DNA from: Apus apus
Taxonomy: Eukaryota > Chordata > Aves > Apodiformes > Apodidae
Length of the DNA: 64,000 nucleotides
Assembly (NCBI RefSeq): GCF_020740795.1
Contig: NC_067285.1
Coordinates: 109,765,652-109,829,651 of the forward strand
Reading direction: 5' to 3'
In this document: positions 1-26,126 of the stretch, in pieces
Numbering within the stretch: the stretch's first letter is position 1
Layout of the letters: every line of letters starts with the position of its first letter
Program-made: the position numbers and the translations under genes
Notes under the pieces: model-generated
What the model was told of the DNA's origin: nothing
Databases searched by the model: none
The model's input: only the letters and a program-made list of their open reading frames with translations

Positions 1-110
1 TGGGGCTCTGAGCAACCTGGTCTAGTTGAAGATGTCTCTGCTGACAGAGGGGCTGGACTAGATGAGCTTTAAAGGTCCCTTCCAACCCAAACTATTCTAT
101 GGTTCTATGA
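1..110 (+). repeat. CR1 3' end (cut by window edge)
   Basis: Sense CR1 3' terminus with 'gagcaacctggtctagt', 'aaaggtcccttccaaccca' and the tail 'attctatggttctatga'. The 5' part lies outside the window. Confidence 0.9.
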
Positions 111-1437
111 ACATCCCCATGTCACTTCTAGGGGAGAGGTTGATCAGCTGGGGCTCCTAAAAGACACCAGTTCCTGCTCCAGGACCATGCAGCCTAGCCC
201 AGCCAAGTGGTCATCCTAAAGTTGTCCTAGTGATTTCCCCATGAAATAACAGATGATGCAAATGATGGGAGAGAAGATGGGAGCAGCTGGATCTGCTGCT
301 TTGTGCAATGAAGGAGCTTGTTCCAACCCCTGAGGACACAGGCCCAGATCTGCTCTGTTACAGACTGTGCAAGATTTAACTAGGCTAAGACCTTCTGTGA
401 TGTGGCTTTTGGGTGAACAGAAGGAGGTTGTTCCCATTGCTTACCACTCACTTGTTTTCTGATGCTGATTTTCAGAAGCATGGCTCTCTTAAACCCTACA
501 GGGATAAACAATTAAAACTGCTCCATGTGTAATTACACAGAGACAGAGGAATCAAAGTGTTTCAGGGCTGCTGGGGTCAAAGGGGAGGTGCCAATTTCCA
601 GCACTGCAGCTCTGGCCCTTAGACATCAGGGTTGCATCAGCTTTCAGCTCAGCTCATCTTGAGCTGCACCCCATGATTCTGAAGCCTTAAAAACCAGCTT
701 GGCCTCCAGGGAAGGAGAGCTGAGTTTCTTTCTCACACATAGGTTCATTGTTATTAGTGGAAGTCTCTTTCAGGGCAAAGAATGAGCAGCCAAACCCAAC
801 TCCTTAGGACAGGTGAACAAGCCATGAGGAGGGGCTCTTCTGGCACATACATTTCAAGGAACCTACAGCCCAGTTTGCTCCTACTTCTTCCTGGAGGGCA
901 GAGGCTCTGCAGGATACAGGATCTTGATCCAGCACCAGGAGAACCCCACACAGCGTTGGTGAGAGCAGAACTGATCCCAAATTGCTGCTTTCCTTTGGTG
1001 AACCCCTCCCATTTTCAGATCTGCTCCATTTCTCGTGACCAGCAGGGCAACCTGACCTTATGGAAGAGCAGGTCTCCAAGATGTGACCATTTCCCAGCAC
1101 TGTGGGGTATCCCCAGGTTCTGACACTTGTGTTTTTAATAAACGGGATCGTTGTGCTCAGCTGCCCCATCTCCAGGAGGGAGAAAAAGCAGCGGGATGGG
1201 TATGGCTGCTCCAGCTGCAGCCCAGTGAACTGCTGCAAAAGCCCATCAAATGCTCAGATTTTCTTGAAGACCTGGAGTTGCTGAAGCATTTCTGGCAAAA
1301 TTTCCTGAATAAAATGAGTGAGCTCTGATAAGCCCCTGACAGAGCCAGACTTGCTTCAGATCACACAGTAAAGGGGAAAAATAGAGAAGTATATTGATGA
1401 AATTGACCACAGGTCTTTAGCAGCACCTTCCTTCCCA
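111..1437. other. Non-coding flank, no recognised feature
   Basis: Open frames exist on both strands (for example 804-1238 minus and 782-1123 plus) but they overlap each other, lack splice context and show no recognisable domain. I see no gene. Confidence 0.5.
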
Positions 1438-1860
1438 GGCTGGAGCACCTCTGCAAAGAAGACAGGCTGAAAGTATTGGGGTTATTCAGCCTGGAAAGGC
1501 TCTGGAGAGACCTTAGAGCACCTTCTAATATTTGAAGGGGCTGCAGGAAAGCTGGGGAGGGACTTTTTACAAGGGTTTGTGGTCAGAGGACAAGGGGTAA
1601 TGGATTAAAACTGGAAGAGGGGAGAATTAGGTTGGACATTAGGAAAAAAATCTTCATTGTGAGGGTGATGAGACTCTGAAACAGGCTGCCCAGGGAAGCT
1701 GTGGCTGCCCCATCCCTGGAAGTGTTCAAGGCCAGGCTGGATGGGGCTTGGAGCAGCTTGATCTAGTGGGAGGTGTCTCTGCCCATGCAGGGGGGTTGGA
1801 ACTAGATGATCTTTAAGGTCCCTTCCAACCCAAACCATTCTAGAATTCTATGACTGTATG
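1438..1860 (+). repeat. CR1 fragment
   Basis: Sense CR1 from 'ctggagcacctctgcaaag' through 'ggaagtgttcaaggccagg' to the tail 'attctagaattctatgact'. It is 5'-truncated; no intact ORF. Confidence 0.93.
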
Positions 1861-2813
1861 AAAGTCTGTGGCACAGGGGGCTGCATTCCTGGGGCAATGA
1901 GCAGCCCTGAAACACTTTGGTTCCTCTGTCTCTGTGTAATTAGGCATGGGACAACTTTATATTTTATCCCTGTGAGACTGAAGAAAACCATTTGTTTTAA
2001 GGAATTACCAAAACAAGTTGCATTTTGTTCATACAGTGGATCTTCCTTTCATCTAAGGATCTCAGAAAGGGAAACTGTCAGCAGGCAGTGTGTTTTTGTC
2101 TTCTGCTAGAGCTGGAACTCCTGGGCTAGCAAAATATTAACAAGATATTCCTTCTTAAGAGCTAAAGGTCAAGTCCTCTGCAGAGGGATACTAAGTAGAA
2201 AGTTCCGTGCCTAGTATCAGGAAGGTTTGCTTTCAAACAGGATTAAAACCCAACTATGAGTAAGGGAGCAAGATAAATGTTTTCACTAGAATTCAGTTTG
2301 TCCCTGCGTGTGTGATTTCCATAAGGTTCAGCTCCAGGACCTGTGGTTACCCTTAAAATGAAGTCACTTAAAAATGCAGTAGGGGGAGACTCCACCCCTT
2401 ATCTGACCTTTGGGCTTTCTGCAAAGGTTGAAAAGTATGGCTTTAGATTTAAGTCCCCAAAATCTTTGTTAATCCTTTGGCTACCCCACTCTGAGCCAGC
2501 ACTGGGTCTGTCCTGAACTTTGCAAAGCAGCTCCTGCCACTGCTACCTGAGCGTTGCTAATTGCTCCTTTGTTTCTCCCTGGGCTGCCATGGTTTCTTTC
2601 CAGGCAGATGGTTAAATCAGCTAAATTGATGTTGGTGGGACAGAGTGTTCTCAGACAGGAACCAAACCACTGCATTAAACCAAATGAAAACAGGTCTGTT
2701 TTGTGGGTTTTTTTCATAACTCCATGTATGTCTGGCCGGTTATATATCATACAGCTGGTTTCTGGACCCTGATACTTTTACTGCTGAGGTGATAATGACT
2801 TGCATCAATATTA

Positions 2814-2900
2814 ATCATAGAATCTGGAATAGTTTGGGATGCAAGGGGCTTTAAAGATCATCTAGTTCCAGCCCCTCTGCCACAGGCAGGGACACCATTA
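2814..2900 (-). repeat. CR1 3' end fragment
   Basis: Antisense tail 'atcatagaatc' followed by 'tagtttgggat', 'aaagatcatctagttcc' and 'caggcagggacacc'. Diverged and short. Confidence 0.8.
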
Positions 2901-3726
2901 GATGATCAGTTAAAAGACTCTCTATATGTTCAGGTTTTGAATGCAATGGCGAAAAAGATGATTCTGCTATTACACAAAAAAACCAACAACCCACAAACAC
3001 AACAACCCAAACCCTCATCTTACACAACCCTATTAAAAACACTAAAAAAATGCAGCTGTCCTTATTTTGTCCCAGTGTTTGACTTCATGGCTGAGTTATT
3101 TTCAGAGCATTTGCTGCCCATCAGATGGGAGTTCTGACACGACCCAGCTTAACATAAAAAGGAGAGGAAGAATAACTCACTGTGTAATTTCACTGGGGTC
3201 AAAAGCTCCAGATCTCCCTGGTGACAGGACTGGGATCCTTCTCCAACCCTGGGTAAGGGGACAGTCCTGCCTGTCACTGCCACCTAGGAACCAAGGTGAG
3301 TGGAATAACTTAGAAACAGGTGGGGTTCTTATTGTTCCCTTTGGTTTCGTGCTGTCCAGTCTGACTCATTTCTTTTGTGTGTGATTTTCTCCATCACGCT
3401 CTCTCTCTCTTCCTCCTCCTGACAATGGAGTTTTGTTGAGAAACTGCTAAGAGCAAAATCTTCCTGTACACACAATGATAACCCAGTGGCATCAAACTCC
3501 AATTCTATAATCCCCACAAGAGTCTTAGTGAAAGCCTCAATCAAGGAAAAATAGATTTGGGAAGGGATCCAGGTATAAACCTTTCAGCATTGAGTGTTTT
3601 CCTTATAAAATCAGTCTGTGTGTCCTGCTCAGGGGGTCACAAATTCCTCATAAGAAGCCGAACATCTGGTTTCTTCATTTATTTATTATGGCCACTTTCT
3701 GGCCTCAATTTTATAGGCACACAGGG

Positions 3727-3790
3727 GAGGTGGATCTAGATGATCTTTTAAGGTTCCTTCCAACTCAAACCAGTCTGTGATTTTATGATG
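3727..3790 (+). repeat. CR1 3' end fragment
   Basis: Sense CR1 end: 'ctagatgatcttttaagg', 'ttccttccaactcaaacc' and a degenerate tail 'gtctgtgattttatgatg'. Confidence 0.8.
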
Positions 3791-4789
3791 ATTAATTCCA
3801 TGAAATAATCAGGATGAAATAAGGGTATGACTTCGCATGTCCACTTTTGTTCTGAAGGAATGTTTTGACTCTTCTTGCCCCCTCCCACATGCCTCAGCCC
3901 ACAGATAAACACACATGTTGTTTCTGGAGGCAGCTGGTGGCATTTTCCTAACTTCCCAAGTCCCAGGTACTGCCACACCCTCTGTTTGCTCTGGAGGTGC
4001 CTCTTCCATCATCACTGTCCCTGACATATGCTCTTTTTGTGAACATTTCCCTAAGCTCCCCTGTAAAAAATAAAATAAAATAAGAGCTGAGTCTTTCTTC
4101 TGGTTCATTAACCATTTTCTTTCCCAGAACAAATGGACCCTGAAGTTCAGCAGAAAGAAAAGGCTGCTGTTAAGAATCTCTGTGTGGACAAAACACTAAT
4201 TATTCTTTCAGAACTATGTTTTTGATTTACTCACATACACTCCTTTTCCTGGCCCAGGATCAGCCAGCAGAGTGAACTGCCCCTGGTGAATGGGAAAGAG
4301 GAATGTCAGTTCTCTTCCATTTTTGAAAAGCATTTAATCTCAAACCATTTACCCCCAGTAAAGCACCAGGTGCTCAGGGACAGCTACTTATCAGGGTGAC
4401 CATTACAGCCGAGTTGCTCTTCCCCAGAGCACTGTCTGTGTCCTCCTTGTGTTGTCCTCCTGTCTCTCAGCATTTACTTAGCGCTCTTTTGGCATGACCA
4501 TGATTGGGCTTTTGCCCTCTTTCTATCTACAGCACTTCACACAAACAAGTAACAAACAAGGTCAGGTTTGTAGAGAGGGGTTATGTATTTAATTTGATTG
4601 ACCAATTAACTCGTATGTGGATTTATATCTCAATTACTCAATTAGAAGACACCGTCTTTCTCTGAAAAAAGAGGGTTTTTTTACTTTGCAGGCCCCCACA
4701 GATACAACACATTGTGAGGCCTCCCCATCTGCAAACCTCTTTGGCTTGTTTGGAAATGCTCCACCTCACCTTCACCCATGACCTATTGA

Positions 4790-4994
4790 CGGAATTGTTT
4801 TGATTGGACAAGACCGTTAAGATAATTAAATCCAACCCTTCACCCAGCCCTGCCAAGGACACCACTAACCCATGTTCCCCAGCACCACATCTACAGGGCT
4901 TTGAAACCCCTCCAGGGATGGGAACTGCACCCCTACCCTGGGCAGCCTGGGCCAGGGCCTGACAGCCCTTGCCAGGAAGGAATTGTTCCTAATC
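4790..4994 (-). repeat. Older CR1 fragment, 3' part (split by a younger CR1)
   Basis: Antisense CR1 3' region: 'gttaagat' then 'aaatccaaccc', 'ctgccaagg', 'cctccagggatgg' and 'ttcctaat' appear in CR1 order. The element continues at 5563, where 'atatccaacctaacc' is the next stretch of the same consensus, so the two parts were once joined. Confidence 0.85.
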
Positions 4995-5562
4995 ACAGAA
5001 TCACAGGATCCTAGGAGTTGGAAGGGACCTCGAAAGATGATCTAGTCCAACCCCCCTGCCAGAGCAGGATCACCCAGAGCACATCACACAGGAACGTGTC
5101 CAGGAGGGTTTGAATGTCTCCAGAGAAGGAGCCTCCACAGCCTCTCTGAGCAGCCTGTCCCAGGGCTCTGTCACTCTCACAGGAAAGAAGTTCTTCCTGC
5201 TATTCACATGGAACCTCCTGTGTTCTAGTTTGCACCCATTGCCCCTTGTCCTATCACTGGACATCACTGAAAAAAGCCTGGCTCTGTCCTCCTGACACTC
5301 ACCCTTTACATATTTGTAACCACTGATGAGGTCGCCCCTTAGTCTCCTCCAAGCTAAAGAGACCCAGCTCCCTCAGCCTTTCCTCATCAGGGAGATGTTC
5401 CACTCCATCATCTTTGTGGCTCTGCCCTGGACTCTTTCCAGCACTTCCCTGTCCTTCTGGAACTGAGGGGCCCAGAACTGGACACAATATGGACACAATA
5501 CTCCAGATGCGGCCTCACCAAGGCAGAACAGAGGGGGAGGAGAACCTCCCTTGACCTACTGA
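4995..5562 (-). repeat. Younger CR1 inserted into an older CR1
   Basis: An antisense CR1 starts with the 3' tail 'cacagaatcacagg' and 'ttggaagggacct' and runs without a break to 'ttgacctactg', including the 'ctcagcctttcctcat' block and 'cccagaactggacacaat'. A 12-base unit around 'gacacaatatg' is repeated at about 5480-5503. It is 5'-truncated, as usual for CR1. Confidence 0.9.
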
Positions 5563-5745
5563 TATCCAACCTAACCCCCTCCCCGGCACAACTTAAGGCA
5601 AATTCCCCTTGTTACTTGGGAGAAGAGACTCACCCTCACCTCGCTACCACCTCCTTAGGGAGCTGCAGAGATCCACGCCTCCGTGTCTCCAGGCCGGGCA
5701 CCCCCAGCTCCCTCACCCGCTCCTCCTCACACCGCTTGTGCTCCC
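5563..5745 (-). repeat. Older CR1 fragment, 5' part, abutting the SUCLG1 promoter
   Basis: It continues the CR1 fragment that ends at 4994: 'atatccaacctaacc', 'ggcacaactta', 'ttgttacttgggagaagaga', 'acctcgctacca' and 'cccagctccctcacccgct' follow CR1 order. It fades into a C-rich run near 5745, about 30 bp upstream of the ZNF143-type motif. Confidence 0.75.
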
Positions 5746-5774
5746 CCCCCCTCACCCCCACCACCCAACGGCGA

Positions 5775-5794
5775 ACTACATCACCCAGCATGCC
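5775..5794 (+). promoter_or_regulatory. ZNF143/THAP11-type promoter motif
   Basis: The bases actacatcacccagcatgcc closely match the known vertebrate promoter motif ACTACAA(T/C)TCCCAGCATGC bound by ZNF143 with THAP11. It lies in the CpG island, 93 bp upstream of the SUCLG1 start codon, where such motifs usually sit relative to the transcription start. The match is read directly; binding is inferred. Confidence 0.75.
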
Positions 5795-5886
5795 CCGCGG
5801 CGCCCGCGACCGGCTGCCGCGCGGGCCGCGCCGCTGCGCGCAGGGCTGAGGCGCCCGCCGGGCCCGGTGTCATTGCCGCGGGGACG

Positions 5887-20913
<15,027 letters not shown>

Positions 20914-22295
20914 GAGAAGTCACTCTGGAATACTGTCTCCAAAACATCAGTGCAGCACCTGGCCTCTGCTTATCTTTTGTCTGCTAATCTTCAGTTGCCC
21001 AAATGACTGACTTTGGTCTTTGAATTTGACTTGGAAGCCATAAACCTCCTGGTTAAACGTGTTTTGAAGTCTCCTTGGTTCAGACATGATCACCACATTG
21101 TAAATCACAGCAAATTAATACATCTACTACTAAATTTGATTCATCTTTTGAATTCCTGAAGCAGAGCTGTTTTCTTCAGCCTACATAAACAAAACAATCA
21201 GCCTTGAAGGTCTGAATCTTTTGTAACTTAAGCACTGCCCATTTTAAGGTAAAGTTGCTTACTGAGATGCTTTTAAGGATCAAGACACTGACTTTATGCA
21301 TGTATCACTCTTCAATTTATTTTTAAAAACATCCAGTCTTACTTGTTTGTTGCTGGCATGTATGTTTGTTGGAACAACAGGCCAAAGTTTCCGTCCATTA
21401 AACCAAAGCTGCTGGATCTGAAGGGGTTGCTTATTGATCCACGTAGCTGGATATGCCTCAAGTCCAGACTTTCTTTTCAAGGCTGATGAGCCATGCACAG
21501 TGTAGTCCTCTACAGGCAAGGAATTCTGTTGTACGGAGAGGTAGAATTGTTGTTCACAAAAATGAATCTAATTTCCCATGCAAATATATATATTCAAATT
21601 GTCTGTAACTATAAAAATGATTTGGTCTTTAGCTTAAATTACCTTAATTTTCTCTTTATCTTAAATAGGATTGCATTGCTTGTGTGTTCTGAGATCCTTG
21701 TAACATCAGGACATAATGGAGAAGAATTATTGTTCTCTGGAAAAGAATGTAAGAAGTTACCTTTCTTGTTAACCACTCCCAGCACTGTAATGGAAAGCCC
21801 TTTTTGTACTTTGGAAATAGCACTGTGCCTATACATGAGTGTTACAAGTTCTATCAGGATGGACTAAACCCAAGATTGCTTTCTTTATGTAGAAGACTGA
21901 AAATTTATGTAACCTTGTCACTTGTCTAAAGCTAACCTTGTGTTCCATAAAGGTGCTGTTACAAAAACTTGTGTCGTTACGTCTTTAAAATTGTTCTTAG
22001 CTTTCTTAGTCAAATGCCTGTGGAATTTCTCTTCCTGATGCAAGCAGTGAGCAAGTATCTTGATGCTGACTTTGGCAGTTTCTAGAGCTGAGCCCTGATG
22101 GAATACAGAAAAGGATAGGTCATAACTGCTGCACTGAATGTGTGTTAATATGCTTCATATATGGTCCTGCATTAGTCAAGTCATACAGGCCTTAGGACAG
22201 AGAGACCAGGTGCTGTGTTACTCACCTTGGTGGGATTTGCTGAAATTAACCTGACATCACATCACTGGGGAACTTACAGCAGGACTGAGCATTGA
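20914..22295 (+). other. SUCLG1: Probable SUCLG1 3' UTR and downstream DNA
   Basis: Non-coding sequence after the TAA. The first plausible poly(A) signal is ATTAAA at 21397-21402, followed by G/T-rich bases; the first AATAAA is much farther, at 23408. The end of the transcript cannot be fixed from sequence alone. Confidence 0.5.
21397..21402 (+). terminator. SUCLG1: Candidate SUCLG1 poly(A) signal (ATTAAA)
   Basis: This common variant hexamer lies 484 bases after the stop codon, with a G/T-rich stretch ('aaggggttgcttattg') about 20 bases on. It is chosen because no AATAAA occurs nearer; the support is weak. Confidence 0.3.
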
Positions 22296-22665
22296 TAGGC
22301 TGAGAGAGCTGGGGTTTTTCAGTTGGGAAGAGAAGGGTCTGGGGAGGCTGTAGAGCACCTGGAGGGTGCCCCAGTACCTGAAGGGGCTACAGGAAAGCTG
22401 GGGAGGGACTTTTTACAAGGGCATGGAGTGATAGGATGAGGGGTGACTGTTTAAAGCTGAAAGATTTAGATTGAATATTGGGAAGAAATTATTTCCTGTG
22501 AGGGTGGTGAGACACTAGCAGAGGTTGCCTAGAGCAACTGTAGCTGCTCCATCCCTGGAGGTGTTCAAGGCTGGGTTGAATGGGGCTTGGAGCAACCTGG
22601 TCTGGTGGGAGGTGTCCCTGCCCATGCAGGAGGGTTGGAACTAAATAATCTTTAAGGTTCCTGTG
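22296..22665 (+). repeat. CR1 fragment
   Basis: Sense CR1 from 'ataggctgagagagctgggg' through 'ggaggtgttcaaggctggg' to 'aatctttaaggttcc'; the terminal tail has decayed. Confidence 0.92.
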
Positions 22666-25498
22666 AATCCATGAGTGGTAAATCATTTGAAAAAGCCTAT
22701 GACACAGGGATTTTCTCACTAGATCTGGTCAGTTTTCTGGTGGTGCCTGATAAATTAGGAGTGAAAAGACCAAACAGTGCCCTTTAACTAGAGAAATACC
22801 AGTGCTAATGTGTCTTAGCCTGTGCAAGAGTGCAGTCCTTCACCAATGAACGTCAGGATGTTGTATCCTGTCTTCTTACAAGTCTGCTAACCAAAGTAAC
22901 TCACTGTAGTGGTGGGCTTCTCCACAATATGAATTTTGGGATGTGTAATGTTTCATCATTACCACCAGTGTTACAAGAGATGACCTTCCAGGACAACTGA
23001 GGTGTAGTAAGTTTCCTGCTAGGGACTGTTCCATGGGACCTCTTTTAGTGGCACCAGCTATTTTAGAAGATGGCCTTGAACTCCAGTGACCATTGTCTTC
23101 TGAGAAAGTATTTCCTTGTATCCTGAAATTAGAGGATGGGTTTAAAAGTGTGACTTTGATTCTAATGTTTCCAGCAAGAATCTGGTGCTGCACCTTAGCA
23201 ACTGCCAGGTTCTGTTCAAGCCTGGAGCTGAGCATCACCTAAAGGTGGGGAAGAACCCTGACCTTGCTGATAGAAGGACTTAGTTTTTGCAATTTTCTCT
23301 TACCTAAAAGAGTGCACATGACAAATATCATCAGAGCCTCTCACATTGCTAATGACAATGTTTCCTGGGAAAGCATTTGCATCTGTTTAATACTATGTGT
23401 ACTTGTGAATAAATATTTTGAGTGATCCCATCTGGAAAATTGTTCATTTGTTTATTGTTTTTTAAAGGCAAAAGTCAGGTCAGTGTTGATGCTACTTTAT
23501 AACTTTGTAAGTAGTTTTCATGTGCAAGGAGAAAGATTTCTAATGATACTGTTTGAATTCTCATTAAGTTTTCTGAAATAGTATTTTTTTTCCTTGATTT
23601 AGACTTGGCAGTGGAGTCTGTCCATAAATCACTTGCATTGTTGAGGGATAAATTCTAGAGTTAATTTTGGTTGGTGGAATTCACCACGCTGAGTTTCATG
23701 AATAAAGAGGATGCAGATCCACTAAATGCTTTCCTTTTTTTCCCCTCTTACTGGGCAATATTTGTCTTTGAACAATATCCAGTACTCACACTAGTAGCTG
23801 CTCCTGGAGTTTGCTGATAGTAATTTTTTTCTGAGGTTGATTGGAGAGGTTTGTCACACAATGAATACTATGCCTTTTGTGTTTTTTAGTATGTATTGAT
23901 GCCTGATTTTTTTCTTCTGTGTTTATGCTGTTTTCCAGGATGAATGTTTTGGGTTTTTTTTTAATGTAATATTTTGGGTAAGTTGGGTAAGTTACTCTCT
24001 GTACCTTTGTACTTAGAAAGATGCTCTGAGGTGAGATTCTAGCAAGGGGACTTCTGAAGGTTTGCTTCATTGAAGCTCACCAGTGAAAACAAAAGAAAAC
24101 ATTGATGCCCACTTAATTTGGTCAAATAAGACCTCCTGTGAGCACTGGATGTAGAAAGGGGAGGCTGCAGAAACATGGCCAGCTCTATCCTCCAGTGTCA
24201 AATATTCTTAAAACTCTGGGCTTCCTGAGATGATTAGTGGTGGATTTTTTAACGGCTATTCTCATAGTTTCTGAGCTTCACCACAGTTTCAAGTTGTCCC
24301 ATTTTTCTGTTGTGCTACTTTTTATCTTCTTGGTTTTGTGGTGGATTGAAATTCCTCAGGGCCCTGGCACAGAGCTAATTAAAATGGGCTGCTCTGTTGA
24401 GGTGATCTAGGTGGTTTTAGTTGAATCAAAGAATCAACTTAATTCTCTGCAGATCAAACAATAGATTTCAAGCTTTAAGGTGAGGAGAAGAGCACTCACT
24501 AATGTGCCTCACTGGTGACAAGTGAATCTGGCAAAGGGCTGCTAATTAGGGTGAAAAGACCTACCAAGTCACTTTCTCTGGGGTGGTGACTGACCTCTGC
24601 TCAGCTTCAGGCACTGGTCCTTGGCTGGTCTAGTGATTGGATTCCCTGGCAGCAGCCAAGTGAGGGCTTGGGGCAGAGCAAATTGGGCCAGAAAATGCCA
24701 GGATCAGCTCTGAGAGACATAATAGTACTTTCAAGAAGAACCTCAGGGGCTGGCTACTCTGCTGATGATTTCAAAGTGGTAGGGACTTGTGATGCCCAAA
24801 GAATAAGCTCCTCATGGTGTTGAAACTGTGGGATTACTTGCATCAACATAACAATTTGCTCAGTTTACCTTTGCCCTCCCTTCCCTGCTGCCTGTTGCTG
24901 GTCAGGATTAGAGTAAAGCTTTTTATAAAGAGGGTCTGTGTGCAAGTCTGACAATGTGGGCAGGAGCCTGTAGGGACTTCTCAAGGTGGCAACAGGAAGA
25001 GTTGTGCTGCTGTGGACACCGGCAGGTAGCAGGTTCTGGGTGTTTCACACACTGGATGGCTCCTGGAGCATCTGTACAAGCTTGGGAGGGCTGCCCTTGG
25101 CTTCGTGGTGAGTAGAAATAGCTGGTGCAGAGGGAAGAGTCCAGGTTTGATGTTTTCCACAGAAACTGAAACACCAAAAGAAAACTAGTCTTTTGGACAC
25201 TGACTTGCAGTACCCCACTAGCAATTAAATGGGATTTATGCTATGTGTCTTTGGCCCTGCTGCTAAATAATTGTTTATTTTTGGTTATTTAATGAGGTGT
25301 TAATTTATTTCTCTCTCAGAGATACACCCCACTGCTGGGGGGTACATGGGTCTCCTGTAGTTGAGGTGTGTCAGTTGCTCTGGGCAGCAGCACTGGGACT
25401 TGCTGTTTAACCTGCATCAAAACTTTGCGCAGCCCAAAGCACCGGGGACTCTTCACAGGGGGCTGATTGAGATGGGTGGTAGTGACAGCTAAGTAAGG
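22666..25498. other. Gene-free stretch downstream of SUCLG1
   Basis: No coding exon or repeat recognised. An AATAAA at 23408-23413 with T/G-rich bases after it could be a distal SUCLG1 poly(A) site. Confidence 0.5.
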
Positions 25499-26126
25499 AA
25501 TCATGGAATTGTCAGAGTTGGAAGGGAGCTCTAGAGATCATCCAGTCCAACTCCCCTGCTATAGCAGGATCCCCTAGAGCACATTACTCAGGACTGTATC
25601 CAGGAGGGTGTTGAACATCTCCAGAGATGGAGACTCTACAACCTCCCTGGGCAGCCTGTCCCAGGGCTCTGTCACCCTCAACCTAAAGAAGACCCAGATC
25701 TCTCAACTTTTCCTCGTAAGGGAGATGCTCTGATCCCCCAGTCATCTTTGTTGCCCTCCCCTGGGCTCTCTCCAGTAGTTCCCTGTCTCTCTTGAACTGG
25801 GGAGCCCAGAACTGGATGCAGTTCTCCAGCTGTGGCCTCTCCAGGGCAGAGCAGAGGGGGGGAATGACCTTTCTCGACCTACTGGCCACACTCTTCCTTA
25901 TGCACCCCAGCATTCTACTGGCTCTCTTGGCAGCAGGGGCACACTGCCGACTCATGGATAATTTACTGTCTACCAGGACTCCCAGGTCCTTCTCCTTGGA
26001 ACTGCTCTCCAGCAGGTCCACCCCTAACCTACTGGTGCATGGGGTTCTTCTATCCCAGGTGCAGGACCTTGCCCTTGTTGAAGCTCATTAGGTTCTTCTC
26101 TGCCCAGCTCTCCAGCCTGTCCAGCT
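25499..26126 (-). repeat. CR1 fragment with ORF2 remnant
   Basis: Antisense CR1 from 'aatcatggaattgtcagag' to 'ctctccagcctgtccagc', with an internal deletion near 25680 joining 'gtcaccctcaacc' to 'taaagaagaccc'. On the minus strand 25683-26021 remains open for 112 residues and shows the CR1 ORF2 C-terminal signature ([14 protein letters not shown], then [18 protein letters not shown]). It is a dead 5'-truncated copy. Confidence 0.93.

Larger units (their letters stand above)
1861..4789. other. Non-coding flank with minor repeats
   Basis: Apart from the two short CR1 pieces listed separately (2814-2900, 3727-3790), nothing is recognised. An A/C-rich low-complexity patch lies at 2970-3050. No exon-like conserved protein was seen in either direction. 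Confidence 0.5.

Noticed and set aside
804..1238. 144-aa minus frame in the left flank
   Set aside because: It overlaps plus frames of similar quality, has no recognisable domain and no splice context; could not be linked to DNAH6 or any other gene.
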